This document shows positions 1 through 8,520 of a stretch of DNA of 64,000 bases, one piece after another. This DNA is from Pseudomonas paraeruginosa PA7 (GTDB taxonomy: Bacteria > Pseudomonadota > Gammaproteobacteria > Pseudomonadales > Pseudomonadaceae), in assembly GCF_000017205.1 (NCBI RefSeq), contig NC_009656.1:2546001-2610000 (forward strand). Reading direction: 5' to 3'. Within the stretch, counting starts at the first letter, position 1, and each line of letters starts with the position of its first letter. Position numbers and translations under genes: made by a program. A model generated the notes under the pieces. It saw nothing but the letters and a program-made list of their open reading frames with translations, was not told the DNA's origin and made no database searches.

Positions 1-1297
1 CCTGGCGCAGGCCGGCGAGCAGCCTGGGCGACAGGCCGATGTGCTCGGCCCAGGTGACGATCGCCCCGCGCAGCAGGTGGTCGAGGGCCTCCGCCCAGTG
101 CTCGGCTTGGGCCGCGGCCAGGGCGAAGACCGTCGGCTTACGGAAGCGCCGGGCGCCGAGGGCGATGCTGGCGCCTTCGGCGTCGTCCTTTTCGCTGTCC
201 GCCGAGGCCGGCGCGTCCACCGCCTCGCCGTTCAGCCAGGCCTGTACCTGCGGCCACTGCCAGCGCTGGTGGCGGTCGCGCGCGAGCAGGCCGCGCAGCA
301 GCAGGTGCAACTGCGGGTCGAGGTCGTCGGGCAGCGCCACGCCGTTGGCCAGCACGTGGATCAGGAAGGCGTTGGCGTTGACGCCTTCGAAGCAGGCGCC
401 GCGGGTCAACTGCTCCAGCAGGATCATGCCCAGGCTCCACCAGTCGGAAGCCGCCGCCACGCCGCCGGCGATCGCCTCGGGGGCCATGTAGCGGCTGGTC
501 TCCAGCGGCGAGACGATATCCAGGTCGAACTCCGACAGGCGCGCCGAGCCGAAGCCGCTGATCACCAGGTCCAGCGGCTCGTGGCTGCGCACCAGCAGGC
601 TGGCCGGGCGCAGGTCGCGGTGGCGCAGGCCGGCCTCGTTGAACACGTGCAGGGCGTGGCCCAGCTCGCGGACCACGTGGCGCACCGCCTCGCGGTCCTC
701 CAGCACGGTGCCGAGGTCGGCGAGGCTGCCGCCGGTGAGTTCCTCGACCACTTCGTAGGCGCGCTCGTCCCAGCGGCCGGTGGCGAGGATTTCCGGCACG
801 TGTTCGCGCGGCAGGCGGCGGATCACGTCGTAGATCGCCGGGTCCGGCTCGGCACCCGGGCGATACAGGGTGAGCACCGCCTGGCGGGCGCTTTCCGCAT
901 GTTCGGCCAGGTAGCGCTCGCGCACGCCGTCGCTGCTGGCGATCTGCCGCAGCAGACGCCAGCCGTCGATCAGGGTTTCCGTGACGGCGGGCTGCGGCGT
1001 GGCCTCGGCCTGCATCGGCAGCGGGCCTTCGGCCGGCGCGGCGCCGCACTCCAGGCACATCAGGTCGCCGGGTTGCAGCGGGTGGCCGTTGGCGCAGAGC
1101 GGGGCGGACGCCGCTGGCGGCTCGCTGGCGGGCGGCGCGATGGCTTCCTGGGTCAGCACCGGCTGTGGTCGCCAGCCGGCGGGATGGATGGCTTCGGCGG
1201 AAAGGTCCCAGCCGCAGGGCTGGCCCTGGATCGAGCCTTCGCAGAAGATTTCCGAAAGCGAGCGTTCGCTCTGGCAGTTGGGGCAGAAACGTATCAT
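1..1297 (-). CDS. Zinc-ribbon pseudokinase (partial, runs off left edge)
   Basis: The first 432 codons are visible. The N-terminus carries Cys motifs typical of zinc ribbons: CPNC at residues 5-8 with later Cys at 19 and 27, then a second CxxC cluster near residue 75. A eukaryotic-like kinase fold follows, with an HRD loop at 226-228 and an APE motif at 272-274. Three catalytic positions are lost: the beta-3 Lys is Thr143, the catalytic-loop Asn is Ser233, and the DFG Asp is Gly248 (GFG). I therefore call it a pseudokinase, probably a scaffold or sensor. The ATG lies 14 nt after the radical SAM stop codon, so it is the third gene of a three-gene operon. Function unknown; substrate and any C-terminal domain lie outside the window. 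Confidence 0.8.
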   Translation of the reverse strand, partial: MIRFCPNCQSERSLSEIFCEGSIQGQPCGWDLSAEAIHPAGWRPQPVLTQEAIAPPASEPPAASAPLCANGHPLQPGDLMCLECGAAPAEGPLPMQAEATPQPAVTETLIDGWRLLRQIASSDGVRERYLAEHAESARQAVLTLYRPGAEPDPAIYDVIRRLPREHVPEILATGRWDERAYEVVEELTGGSLADLGTVLEDREAVRHVVRELGHALHVFNEAGLRHRDLRPASLLVRSHEPLDLVISGFGSARLSEFDLDIVSPLETSRYMAPEAIAGGVAAASDWWSLGMILLEQLTRGACFEGVNANAFLIHVLANGVALPDDLDPQLHLLLRGLLARDRHQRWQWPQVQAWLNGEAVDAPASADSEKDDAEGASIALGARRFRKPTVFALAAAQAEHWAEALDHLLRGAIVTWAEHIGLSPRLLAGLRQ

Positions 1298-1311
1298 CGG
1301 TATCGATCCAT

Positions 1312-1950
1312 TCAGCGCGGCCGATGGGCGCTGACGCTAAGTTGGTGGCCCTGTTCGCGCAGCAGGTCCTGTAGCCGCAGCAGGTCGTCGCGGCGCGGGA
1401 TGCCGGCCATCCACACGCTGCCGTCGTGGTCGAACATCAGGTCGAGGGCCTTGTCGTCTTCGCGCAGTGGCCGCTGGTAGCCGCCGAGGCGCGCGCGGCC
1501 GAGTTCGGTGAGCAGGCTCAGGCGCTGGTTGTCGCTGCCGCGCAGGGCCAGGCTCTGTCCGGCGTGCTGTTGGTAGGGGTCGCTGATCAGCGCGTCGATC
1601 AGCCCGGCGGCCTGTTCCAGTTGCGCGTGCAGATGCTCCAGCGGGTAGCCGCTGTAGACCAGGATGTCGGCGCGGCTGCGCTGGCGCAGTTCGCCGAGCA
1701 GGGCGAGGAGGGCGTCGAACTGCTCGAAGGGTTCGCCGCCGGAGACGGTGATGCCCTCGGCCTGCTCCAGCCATGGCTGGATGTCGGCGAGCAGGCGTGC
1801 CAGGGCGATGCGTCGCCTGCCCGGCCCCCAGGTATCGGCGGAGATGCAGCCGGGGCAGCGGATGCTACAGCCCTGGAACCAGATGCCCAGGCGCCGTCCC
1901 GGGCCCAGGGTGGTCACCGGGAAATGCACCCGCGACAGGCTCAGTTCCAT
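1312..1950 (-). CDS. Radical SAM activase-like protein (PflA/NrdG type)
   Basis: This 212-residue protein has the CX3CX2C iron-sulfur motif of radical SAM enzymes at residues 28-35 (CSIRCPGC), followed by a VSGGEPFEQ SAM-binding stretch. Its size and layout match the small activases of glycyl-radical enzymes (PflA, NrdG), which make a 5-prime-deoxyadenosyl radical. No glycyl-radical enzyme gene is seen nearby. The start codon follows the AAA+ gene stop with 1 nt between them, so the two are translationally linked. The partner could be the AAA+ protein, the pseudokinase, or a protein coded beyond the left edge. Family assignment is firm; the substrate is unknown. Confidence 0.85.
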   Translation of the reverse strand: MELSLSRVHFPVTTLGPGRRLGIWFQGCSIRCPGCISADTWGPGRRRIALARLLADIQPWLEQAEGITVSGGEPFEQFDALLALLGELRQRSRADILVYSGYPLEHLHAQLEQAAGLIDALISDPYQQHAGQSLALRGSDNQRLSLLTELGRARLGGYQRPLREDDKALDLMFDHDGSVWMAGIPRRDDLLRLQDLLREQGHQLSVSAHRPR

Positions 1951-1951
1951 C

Positions 1952-3781
1952 TCAGCGGCGTTCCAGGGTCAGGCCGTCGGCGTCCAGGGCGCTGATCAGG
2001 AAGCGCTCGCCCGGCTGCGCGTCCTGGTCGAACAGCGCCCGCGACAACGGGTTGAGCAGGCGTGCTTCGAGCTGGTTGCGGATGCCGCGGCCGCCGTTGG
2101 ACAGGTCGCCCAGGCAGAGATCGTGCAGCGCTTGGCGCGGCGCCTCGGCCAGTTCGATGACGAGGCGCTGTTCGCGGAGGTCGGTGAAGGTGCCGTCGAC
2201 CATCTGGGTGAAGATCTGCTCGGCGACGTCGGCGCGGATGAAGTCGAAGACGATGATGTTCTCGCCGATCCGGTTGAGGATTTCCGGGCGGTTGAGAACC
2301 AGCTTGAAGTAGCGCTCGATCTCGCCGTGGACCTTGCCCTGCACCGCCTCGAAGGGCTCGCCGGGGAGCACGTTGGCGACCCGTTCGCCGTTTTCACCCT
2401 GGCGGTAGATGCCCAGGTTCGAGGTGAACACGATCAGCGCCTCGGAGAAGTACACGCGATCGCCGCGCCCGGAAGTGAGCACGCCGTCGTCGAGGATCTG
2501 CAGGAACTTGTCGAGGATCCGCGGGTGGGCTTTCTCGATCTCGTCGAAGAGCACCACGCTGAACGGTTTTTCGCGGATCGCGTTGGTCAGTTCGCCGCCG
2601 ACGTCGTAGCCGACGTAGCCGGGCGGCGCGCCGATCAGGCGCTGGTCGGCGTGCTCGGCGCTGAACTCGGACATGTCGAAGCGGATGTAGGCGCTCTCGT
2701 CGCCGAACAGCAGGCTGGTGACGGTCTTCGCCAGTTCGGTCTTGCCGACCCCGGTGGGCCCGGCGAGGAAGGCCACGCCGCGCGGGCGGTTGCCCTTGCG
2801 GCTGGCGCCGACCCCGGTCATCGCGCGCTTGACGATGTCCAGCAGGTGGGTCACCGCGTGCTGCTGGCCCTTGACCCGGCGGCGGACGAATTCATCGGCC
2901 TGGCGGATGCGCTGGCGGTCGATCTTCAGCCAAGGGTCTTCGGTGACGCCGACCTTGTAGCGCCGCACGGCGTCGGCGATGCGTTCCATGGCCAGGCCTT
3001 CCACGCGCGCCAGCTGGACGATGGCGTTGAGATCGAGGAGCAGCAGGCCTTCGGTGTTCTCGACGAAGGTTGCGGCGGCCTGTTGCAGGGCCTCCTCGGC
3101 GACGCCCGCGCCGCCGAGCCCGCGGAGCAGCGCCGGGGCCAGGGCCCGGCGCGCCGCCTGGTCGGGCTTCGACACCGGGATATGGCGCAGGCGCGGGTTG
3201 TCCACCAGCAGCCAGTCGGGCAGGTCGCCTTCCTTTTCCACCACCCACAGCACGCTGTTGAAGAACGGTTTGCGCTGTTCCCCGGCGGGACGGCTGCGGG
3301 CCTGGTGGGAGAGCACCAGGGCCTGGGTGAACAACTGATGCTCGGCGGCGCTCAGGGCGTCGTTGCGCACCGCCAGGCGCGAGGCGAAGTCGACGATCAG
3401 GGCGATCGGCTCGCCGCTACGGTTGACCAGGCGTTGCAGGGTCGCGCCGAGCAGGTCGATGCCGGCTGGCGCGGCGCCGTCCACCGGGGTCAGGCCGAGG
3501 TCGAGGAGAACCTGCGCAGTGGCGTCCGCCTCGCTGCCCGGCCGGCCGAGCACGCGGAACCCGGCCAGCGGGTCCCAGGCCAGCACCTGGGCGTAGCCGG
3601 CGTCCAGCAGGGCGTCGCAGAGGGTCTGGTTGAAGCTCTGCGCGGTGACCGTACCCGGCAGCACTTCGCAGGCTTGCAGGTCGCGGATGTTCCCGGAGAG
3701 GACGAATTGGCTCTTGAGGGGCAGGAAGCGCAGGAGGTCGCGCAACCAGCGTGGCTTTTCGAACAGTGCAGTCCCTGGCAT
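1952..3781 (-). CDS. AAA+ ATPase with ClpA/ClpB-type second domain
   Basis: From the ATG at 3781 the product is 609 residues; an upstream in-frame start at 3910 gives a proline-rich tail that looks like intergenic sequence. The C-terminal half is a ClpB-type AAA+ module: Walker A GPTGVGKT near 341-348, pore loop GYVGY near 388-392, Walker B VVLFDE near 409-414, and a sensor-1 TSN. The N-terminal half has a hydrophobic LIVDFA strand resembling a Walker B but no Walker A, so it appears to be a degenerate first ring. It lacks the ClpB middle-domain coiled coil and N-domain. It heads the operon with the radical SAM protein and pseudokinase. Likely a remodelling ATPase; client unknown. Confidence 0.85.
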   Translation of the reverse strand: MPGTALFEKPRWLRDLLRFLPLKSQFVLSGNIRDLQACEVLPGTVTAQSFNQTLCDALLDAGYAQVLAWDPLAGFRVLGRPGSEADATAQVLLDLGLTPVDGAAPAGIDLLGATLQRLVNRSGEPIALIVDFASRLAVRNDALSAAEHQLFTQALVLSHQARSRPAGEQRKPFFNSVLWVVEKEGDLPDWLLVDNPRLRHIPVSKPDQAARRALAPALLRGLGGAGVAEEALQQAAATFVENTEGLLLLDLNAIVQLARVEGLAMERIADAVRRYKVGVTEDPWLKIDRQRIRQADEFVRRRVKGQQHAVTHLLDIVKRAMTGVGASRKGNRPRGVAFLAGPTGVGKTELAKTVTSLLFGDESAYIRFDMSEFSAEHADQRLIGAPPGYVGYDVGGELTNAIREKPFSVVLFDEIEKAHPRILDKFLQILDDGVLTSGRGDRVYFSEALIVFTSNLGIYRQGENGERVANVLPGEPFEAVQGKVHGEIERYFKLVLNRPEILNRIGENIIVFDFIRADVAEQIFTQMVDGTFTDLREQRLVIELAEAPRQALHDLCLGDLSNGGRGIRNQLEARLLNPLSRALFDQDAQPGERFLISALDADGLTLERR

Positions 3782-3916
3782 CGGTAGTCGCTCACAGCGT
3801 GTGTCGTGGCGCACAGCATATTGCCCTGGAGGGGGTGTCTCCAAGCCTGTCGTCAGCGGCGGCGACGGAACCGGCCGGCCTGCCTTGCCCCGGGGCGAAC
3901 GACGCGGCAAGCGTTG

Positions 3917-3944
3917 TCCGCCGATATACCGCGGTATCGGCGGA
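3917..3944. repeat. Inverted repeat, 10-bp arms, upstream of AAA+ operon
   Basis: Arms TCCGCCGATA and TATCGGCGGA flank an 8-bp centre that itself forms the self-complementary ACCGCGGT. It lies about 136 bp before the AAA+ start and about 165 bp before the divergent small gene. It may be an operator or a REP-like element; there is no T-run to suggest a terminator. Confidence 0.6.
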
Positions 3945-3961
3945 TAACCGCGTGGCGGTTA
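3945..3961. repeat. Second inverted repeat, 7-bp arms
   Basis: TAACCGC and GCGGTTA are separated by 3 nt and directly abut the previous inverted repeat. Two dyads in tandem in a divergent promoter region suggest a cooperative repressor or activator site. Confidence 0.5.
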
Positions 3962-4107
3962 CTCACCTGTGTCCCGGCGCGACATCGGCAAGCCCACGGC
4001 GCTGGGCGCTGAAACAATTGCACGCGCAAATTCATCCTGGCACCGGCTTGGCACTCCGGGTGGCGTCGTTCATGCTGGAACGCAACTTTCCCATGGATAC
4101 CGAACCC

Positions 4108-4389
4108 ATGAAGTTCCTGCCGCCCCTGCTGTTGTTATTCCCGCTTTGCGCGCTCGCCGACGACAAGGACTACGACCAGTGCATTCTCGACAACCAGCGC
4201 ATGGCGAAGAGTGGGGTGGCGGTGCACTTCATCACCCAGGCCTGTGACAAGTTGTATAACGACGGTTCCTTCCTGCTGTCGCGGGAGAAGGTTTATTACG
4301 AGTGTCTGCTGGAGAACCTGCCGGGGGTGGAGAACAATCTGGCGGCACAGAAGATCAGGAGCGCCTGCGAATCGAAGTCGCAGGATTGA
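4108..4389 (+). CDS. Small secreted Cys-containing protein
   Basis: A 93-residue product with a clear Sec signal peptide (MKFLPPLLLLFPLCALA), leaving a mature protein of about 76 residues with four Cys (in CILDNQ, QACDK, YECLLEN and SACES), which could form two disulfides in the periplasm. An alternative ATG five codons upstream (4093) has an equally modest ribosome site. By position it matches the hypothetical gene I recall as PA2668. It lies alone between the divergent AAA+ operon and the convergent mvaU. No known domain recognised. Confidence 0.7.
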   Translation: MKFLPPLLLLFPLCALADDKDYDQCILDNQRMAKSGVAVHFITQACDKLYNDGSFLLSREKVYYECLLENLPGVENNLAAQKIRSACESKSQD

Positions 4390-4459
4390 TGTAGCGGAGA
4401 AGAGAAGTGCTGCGTGGGGTTTCCGACGGCATCGGCGGGATGCCGTCGGGAAAACCGGC

Positions 4460-4813
4460 TTAGCGTTGCAGCCAGGATTCGACGGTATCGGAACCGTACT
4501 GTTCTTTCCAGGCTTTCAGGACCTTGTGGTTGCCGCCCTTGGTCTCGACGACTTCGCCGTTGTTCGGGTTCTTGTAGACCTTCAGGGCGCGGGCGCGGCG
4601 CTGCGGGGCGGCGCTGACGGCGACCGGGGTCTTGGGGTCGAGGATGGCGATGATGTTGTGCAGGGTCATGCCGTACTTGTCCATCAAAGCCTGCAACTTG
4701 TCCTTGAATTCCAGTTCCTGCTTCAGGCTGCTGTCGCTTTTCAGCTTTTCCAGCAGGGCCAGTTGCTCCTGAAGTTTGCGCTCTGCCTCGCGGAACTCGG
4801 CAAGTTTGGACAT
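4460..4813 (-). CDS. mvaU: MvaU, H-NS-family xenogeneic silencer
   Basis: This 117-residue nucleoid protein has an N-terminal coiled coil for oligomerisation (residues about 1-60) and a C-terminal AT-rich-DNA binding domain around YKNPNNGEVVETKGGNHKVL (AT-hook-like loop). In P. aeruginosa, MvaU and its paralogue MvaT silence AT-rich and foreign DNA. The ATG at 4813 is preceded by GGGAGTG; an in-frame GTG three codons upstream is less likely. The upstream region is AT-rich, fitting autoregulation. Confidence 0.97.
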   Translation of the reverse strand: MSKLAEFREAERKLQEQLALLEKLKSDSSLKQELEFKDKLQALMDKYGMTLHNIIAILDPKTPVAVSAAPQRRARALKVYKNPNNGEVVETKGGNHKVLKAWKEQYGSDTVESWLQR

Positions 4814-5121
4814 TCGTTTCACTCCCGTTCTAAAAATATGGTGCTGGGTTTTGGTGCGTTTATAGTGGTTTTACGGACTTTCCGTGTCCGCGGCAAAGGA
4901 TAAGTCTTTAGCCACCGGAAGAACAATATAGGCAGGCGTTTTTATTGACTAACGGAGTATTCGACCGCGTTTCCGGATGTTTTCCGGGAACAATGTGAAA
5001 CCTTTATGTCCGTGGGGATACTGCACGAAAAAAAGTGGCGCTGTGCGGCGAAGGTGGCCCCGGCTTGCGCGGGGCCTGTCATAGGGCGGGTGGCGGAAGA
5101 GCGGCGAAAGTGCCGGGCGAA
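4814..5121. other. Intergenic region upstream of mvaU
   Basis: About 308 bp without a supported gene, between the start of mvaU and the end of queD. It is markedly more AT-rich than its surroundings (4840-5030), as expected for the mvaU promoter and for MvaT/MvaU binding. No terminator or tight repeat is evident. Confidence 0.5.
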
Positions 5122-5478
5122 TCAGTCGCCGCGATATTCGCAACCGCTGGTACAAGTTTCGTGTACGCGGACCTTGGACAATTCCGGCAACAGCGGCTTG
5201 AGTTGTTGCCAGATCCAGCGGCAGAGGTTTTCGCTGGTGGGATTCTCCAGGCCGGGAATATCGTTCAGATAGTTGTGGTCGAGTTGCTCGTAGATCGGCT
5301 TGAAGATCGCCTTGATTTCCGCGAAGTCGCGGATCCAGCCGGTATGTGGGTCGACCTCGCCCTCGATATGGATGGCGACACGGAACGAGTGGCCGTGCAG
5401 GCGCCCGCACTTGTGGCCTTCGGGGACGTGCGGCAGGCGATGGGCGGATTCGAAGGTGAATTCTTTGAAGAGTTCCAC
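5122..5478 (-). CDS. queD: 6-carboxytetrahydropterin synthase QueD
   Basis: QueD turns dihydroneopterin triphosphate into 6-carboxytetrahydropterin for queuosine tRNA modification. The 118-residue reading from GTG at 5478 ([16 protein letters not shown]) aligns end to end with E. coli QueD. Zinc ligands are the His in ESAHRLP and the HGHS pair; the catalytic Cys is in KCGRLHGH, and ETCTSGC closes the protein. A longer ATG start at 5529 would add 17 residues without family support. It lies about 100 bp after fhpR on the same strand. Confidence 0.93.
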   Translation of the reverse strand: MELFKEFTFESAHRLPHVPEGHKCGRLHGHSFRVAIHIEGEVDPHTGWIRDFAEIKAIFKPIYEQLDHNYLNDIPGLENPTSENLCRWIWQQLKPLLPELSKVRVHETCTSGCEYRGD

Positions 5479-5578
5479 TGTATTGCGCTCTGGATCGGGG
5501 TTGCCGGGCAACCGGAATGGGGTCGCCATGGTAACAGGTTTGCACGCCGGGCCCGGTCCGCTCCGACCGGGCGGTCGT

Positions 5579-7132
5579 TCACCTGAGTTGTAGGCGCCTG
5601 GCCAGGCGCGCCAGGTTGGCGCGGTCCAGGCCCAGTTCGCGCGCGGCCGAGGCCCAGTTGCCCTGGTGGTGGGCCAGGCAGTCCTGGATCAGGCGGCGCT
5701 GGTAGGCATCCGTGGCTTCGCGCAGGGTCTGCCCGGCGGGCGCCGGCGCGGTCTGCGGCGTGGCGGTTGGCGGCGCGCTCGCGGTAGCCTGCTCGGGCAG
5801 GTCGAGGTCGCGGCGCTGCAGGGTAATGATCCGCGCCCGCTCGGGGTTGTGGCCGAGGGCCTTGAGCGCGGCGCGGCCGACCAGGTGCTCCAGCTCGCGC
5901 ACGTTGCCCGGCCAGCGGTAGTCGAGGAGGGCGGCCTGGGCCTCGTGGTCCAGACGCAGGCTGCGCAGGCCGAGGCGCGGTCGGTTTTCCTCGAGGAAGT
6001 AGCCGGCCAGCAGGAGGATGTCGCGGCCGCGCTCGCGCAGCGGCGGCACGCGCAATGGATAGACACTGAGGCGGTGGTAGAGGTCGGCGCGGAAGCGCCC
6101 GGCGCGCACTTCCTCGGCCAGGTCGCGGTTGGTGGCGGCGATCAGGCGCACGTCGACGCGGTGCTCGCGGTCGGAGCCGACCCGCTGCAACTGCCCGCTC
6201 TGCAATACCCGCAGCAGCTTGGCCTGGACCGCCAGCGGCAGTTCGCCGACCTCGTCGAGGAACAGGCTGCCGCCGTCGGCCAGTTCGAACTTGCCGCGCC
6301 GCTCGTTGACCGCGCCGGAGAAGGCGCCGCGCACGTGGCCGAACAGCTCGCTCTCCACCAGCGTCTCGGGCAGGGCGGCGCAGTTCAGGCTGATCATCGG
6401 CTTGCCGCTGCGCGGGGAATGGCGATGGATGGACTGCGCCACCAGTTCCTTGCCGACTCCGGTCTCGCCGGTGATCAGCACGCTGAGCTCGCTGTTGCCG
6501 ACCAGGCGGATCTCTTCCAGCAACGCTTTGTGCGCCGCGCTCTGGCCGATCATTTCCCGCGGCCGTTCGCCGGCGGCCTCGAGGTAGGCCTCGGCGCGCT
6601 GGTGCTCGTCCTCGGCGCGGCGGGTCAGGTCGCGCATCCGCTCGCTGGCCTTGACCGTGGCGGCGGCGAGGCTGGCGAAGGCTTCCAGGGTGTCCAGGTC
6701 GGCGCTGGCGAAGCGCGACGGGTCGAGGGTGTCCAGGGTCAGCAGGCCCCAGGGCTGATCGTCGAGGTACAGTGGGCAGCCGAGGCAGTCGTGGATCTCC
6801 AGATGGCCGTGGAGGCCTTCCACCAGTCCGTCGTAGGGGTCGGGAAGGCCGCAGTCGGCGGGGAAGCGGGTCGGTCCGCGTCGTTCGAGCAGGGCCGCCA
6901 GGCGTGGGTGTTCACCGACCCGGAAGCGTCGCCCGAGGGTGTCCGGGCTGAGGCCGTCCACCGCCAGCGGGATCAGCTGTTCGCCATCCAGGCGCAGCAG
7001 CGCGGTGGCGTCGCAGGGCAGCAGGTCGCGCAGGGCGTGGAGCAGGCGGCGGTAGCGTTCGTCTTCCGGGAGGTCGCGGGACAGGTCGGCGACCAGCGGA
7101 ATCAGCGTGGCAAGCAAGGGGTTGGTGGTCAT
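5579..7132 (-). CDS. fhpR: FhpR, NO-responsive NorR-type sigma-54 activator
   Basis: 517 residues in NorR layout: an N-terminal GAF domain (about 1-170) that in the family senses NO through a non-haem iron, a central AAA+ sigma-54 activation domain with Walker A GETGVGKE, the GAFSGA sigma-54 contact loop and Walker B LFLDEVGE, and a C-terminal Fis-type helix-turn-helix. It is divergent from the flavohaemoglobin gene that it is known to activate under nitric oxide. The ATG at 7132 ([10 protein letters not shown]) follows CGAGGTCG; an upstream ATG at 7186 would extend into the operator region. Confidence 0.95.
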   Translation of the reverse strand: MTTNPLLATLIPLVADLSRDLPEDERYRRLLHALRDLLPCDATALLRLDGEQLIPLAVDGLSPDTLGRRFRVGEHPRLAALLERRGPTRFPADCGLPDPYDGLVEGLHGHLEIHDCLGCPLYLDDQPWGLLTLDTLDPSRFASADLDTLEAFASLAAATVKASERMRDLTRRAEDEHQRAEAYLEAAGERPREMIGQSAAHKALLEEIRLVGNSELSVLITGETGVGKELVAQSIHRHSPRSGKPMISLNCAALPETLVESELFGHVRGAFSGAVNERRGKFELADGGSLFLDEVGELPLAVQAKLLRVLQSGQLQRVGSDREHRVDVRLIAATNRDLAEEVRAGRFRADLYHRLSVYPLRVPPLRERGRDILLLAGYFLEENRPRLGLRSLRLDHEAQAALLDYRWPGNVRELEHLVGRAALKALGHNPERARIITLQRRDLDLPEQATASAPPTATPQTAPAPAGQTLREATDAYQRRLIQDCLAHHQGNWASAARELGLDRANLARLARRLQLR

Positions 7133-7146
7133 TTCGACCTCGTGTA

Positions 7147-7182
7147 GTCCTAATGACTCTGAATGGTTGCGGTCATTATGAC
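7147..7182. promoter_or_regulatory. Two NorR/FhpR-type operator boxes
   Basis: GTCATTATGAC at 7172-7182 is an exact GTCA-N3-TGAC palindrome, and GTCCTAATGAC at 7147-7157 matches at all but one consensus position. Centres are 25 bp apart. They lie between the divergent fhpR and fhp genes, about 45 and 70 bp upstream of the likely -24 element, as expected for NorR-family enhancer sites. A third matching box was not found. Confidence 0.75.
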
Positions 7183-7223
7183 CCACGAGAGCCCGCCAGG
7201 CCCATGAAATCTGATAATCAGTG

Positions 7224-7240
7224 TTGGCACGCTTCCTGAA
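7224..7240 (+). promoter_or_regulatory. Probable sigma-54 promoter of fhp
   Basis: TTGGCACG at 7224-7231 is a perfect -24 element. The -12 part (CTGAA) departs from TTGCW: the usual GG-N10-GC reads GG-N10-GA. Location 46 bp before the fhp start and just after FhpR-type boxes supports it despite the weak -12 element. Confidence 0.6.
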
Positions 7241-7285
7241 ATGCTTCGAGGTGAAACAAAACCTTGCCTGCGTCAGGAGTCACCC

Positions 7286-8467
7286 ATGCTGTCCAATGCC
7301 CAACGTGCAATCATCAAGGCCACCGTACCGCTGCTCGAGACTGGCGGCGAAGCGCTGATCACCCATTTCTACCGGACCATGCTCGGCGAGTATCCCGAGG
7401 TGCGCCCGCTGTTCAACCAGGCCCACCAGGCCAGCGGCGACCAGCCGCGGGCGCTGGCCAACGGCGTGCTGATGTACGCCAGGCACATCGACCAGTTGCA
7501 GGAGCTCGGGCCGCTGGTGGCCAAGGTGGTCAACAAGCATGTCTCGCTGCAGGTCCTGCCCGAGCACTATCCGATCGTCGGCAACTGCCTGTTGCGGGCG
7601 ATCCGCGAGGTGCTCGGCGAGGAAGTCGCCACCGACGAGGTGATCGAAGCCTGGGGCGCGGCCTACCAGCAACTGGCCGACCTGCTGATCGAGGCAGAGG
7701 AGTCGGTCTACGCCGCCAGCGCCCAGGCCGAGGGCGGCTGGCGCGGCGTGCGGCGCTTCCGGGTGGCGCGCAAGCAGGCGGAAAGCGAGGAAATCACCTC
7801 GTTCTACCTGCAGCCGGTGGATGGCCAGCCGCTGCTGGCGTTCCAGCCGGGGCAGTACATCGGCCTGCGCCTGGACATCGACGGCGAGGAAGTGCGCCGC
7901 AACTACTCGCTGTCCGCCGCCAGCAACGGCCGCGAGTACCGCATCAGCGTCAAGCGCGAGCAGGGCGGGCGGGTGTCCAACTACCTGCATGACCGGGTCG
8001 CCGAGGGCGACGAGCTGGACCTGTTCCCGCCGGCCGGCGATTTCGTCCTGCGCGACAGCGACAAGCCGCTGGTGCTGATCACCGCCGGCGTCGGCATCAC
8101 CCCGGCGCTGGCGATGCTCCAGGAGGCGCTGCCGAAGGCGCGGCCGATCCGCTTCATCCACTGCGCCCGGCATGGCGGCGTGCATGCCTTCCGCGACTGG
8201 GTCGAGGACGTGTCGGCGCGGCACGCGCAGGTCGAGCACTTCTTCTGCTACAGCGAGCCGCGCGCCGGCGACCGCGCCGACGCAGAAGGCCTGTTGAGCC
8301 GCGAGAAGCTGGCCGACTGGCTGCCGCAGGAGCGCGACCTGGATGCCTACTTCCTCGGGCCCAAGCCGTTCATGGCCCAGGTCAAGCGGCACCTGGCCGA
8401 CCTCGGGGTACCCTCGCAGCAATGCCACTACGAGTTCTTCGGCCCGGCCGCCGCGCTGGATGCCTGA
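7286..8467 (+). CDS. fhp: Flavohaemoglobin (nitric oxide dioxygenase)
   Basis: 393 residues: an N-terminal globin domain (about 1-138; proximal His in NKHVSLQV, with the family Tyr-Glu region), then a ferredoxin-reductase-like FAD domain (RNYSLSAAS FAD motif) and a C-terminal NAD domain (ITAGVGITPALAML). It oxidises NO to nitrate using NAD(P)H and oxygen in the cytoplasm. AGGAGT lies 5 nt before the ATG. It is divergent from its activator gene and is followed by ppyR and nnrS, forming a nitric-oxide response cluster. Confidence 0.97.
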   Translation: MLSNAQRAIIKATVPLLETGGEALITHFYRTMLGEYPEVRPLFNQAHQASGDQPRALANGVLMYARHIDQLQELGPLVAKVVNKHVSLQVLPEHYPIVGNCLLRAIREVLGEEVATDEVIEAWGAAYQQLADLLIEAEESVYAASAQAEGGWRGVRRFRVARKQAESEEITSFYLQPVDGQPLLAFQPGQYIGLRLDIDGEEVRRNYSLSAASNGREYRISVKREQGGRVSNYLHDRVAEGDELDLFPPAGDFVLRDSDKPLVLITAGVGITPALAMLQEALPKARPIRFIHCARHGGVHAFRDWVEDVSARHAQVEHFFCYSEPRAGDRADAEGLLSREKLADWLPQERDLDAYFLGPKPFMAQVKRHLADLGVPSQQCHYEFFGPAAALDA

Positions 8468-8520
8468 AGCGACAGGCCGGCGCAGCGGGCGCCGGCCCCT
8501 TTCGGAAAAAGGAGATCGAG

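Noticed and set aside
41..1480. Long plus-strand open frame (479 codons)
   Set aside because: Antisense to the pseudokinase and radical SAM genes; its sequence is Ala/Arg/Gly-rich without motifs, and the minus-strand frames hold clear domains.
7211..7221. CTGATAATCAG as a third FhpR box
   Set aside because: It lacks the GT...AC framing of the NorR consensus and overlaps the approach to the -24 element.
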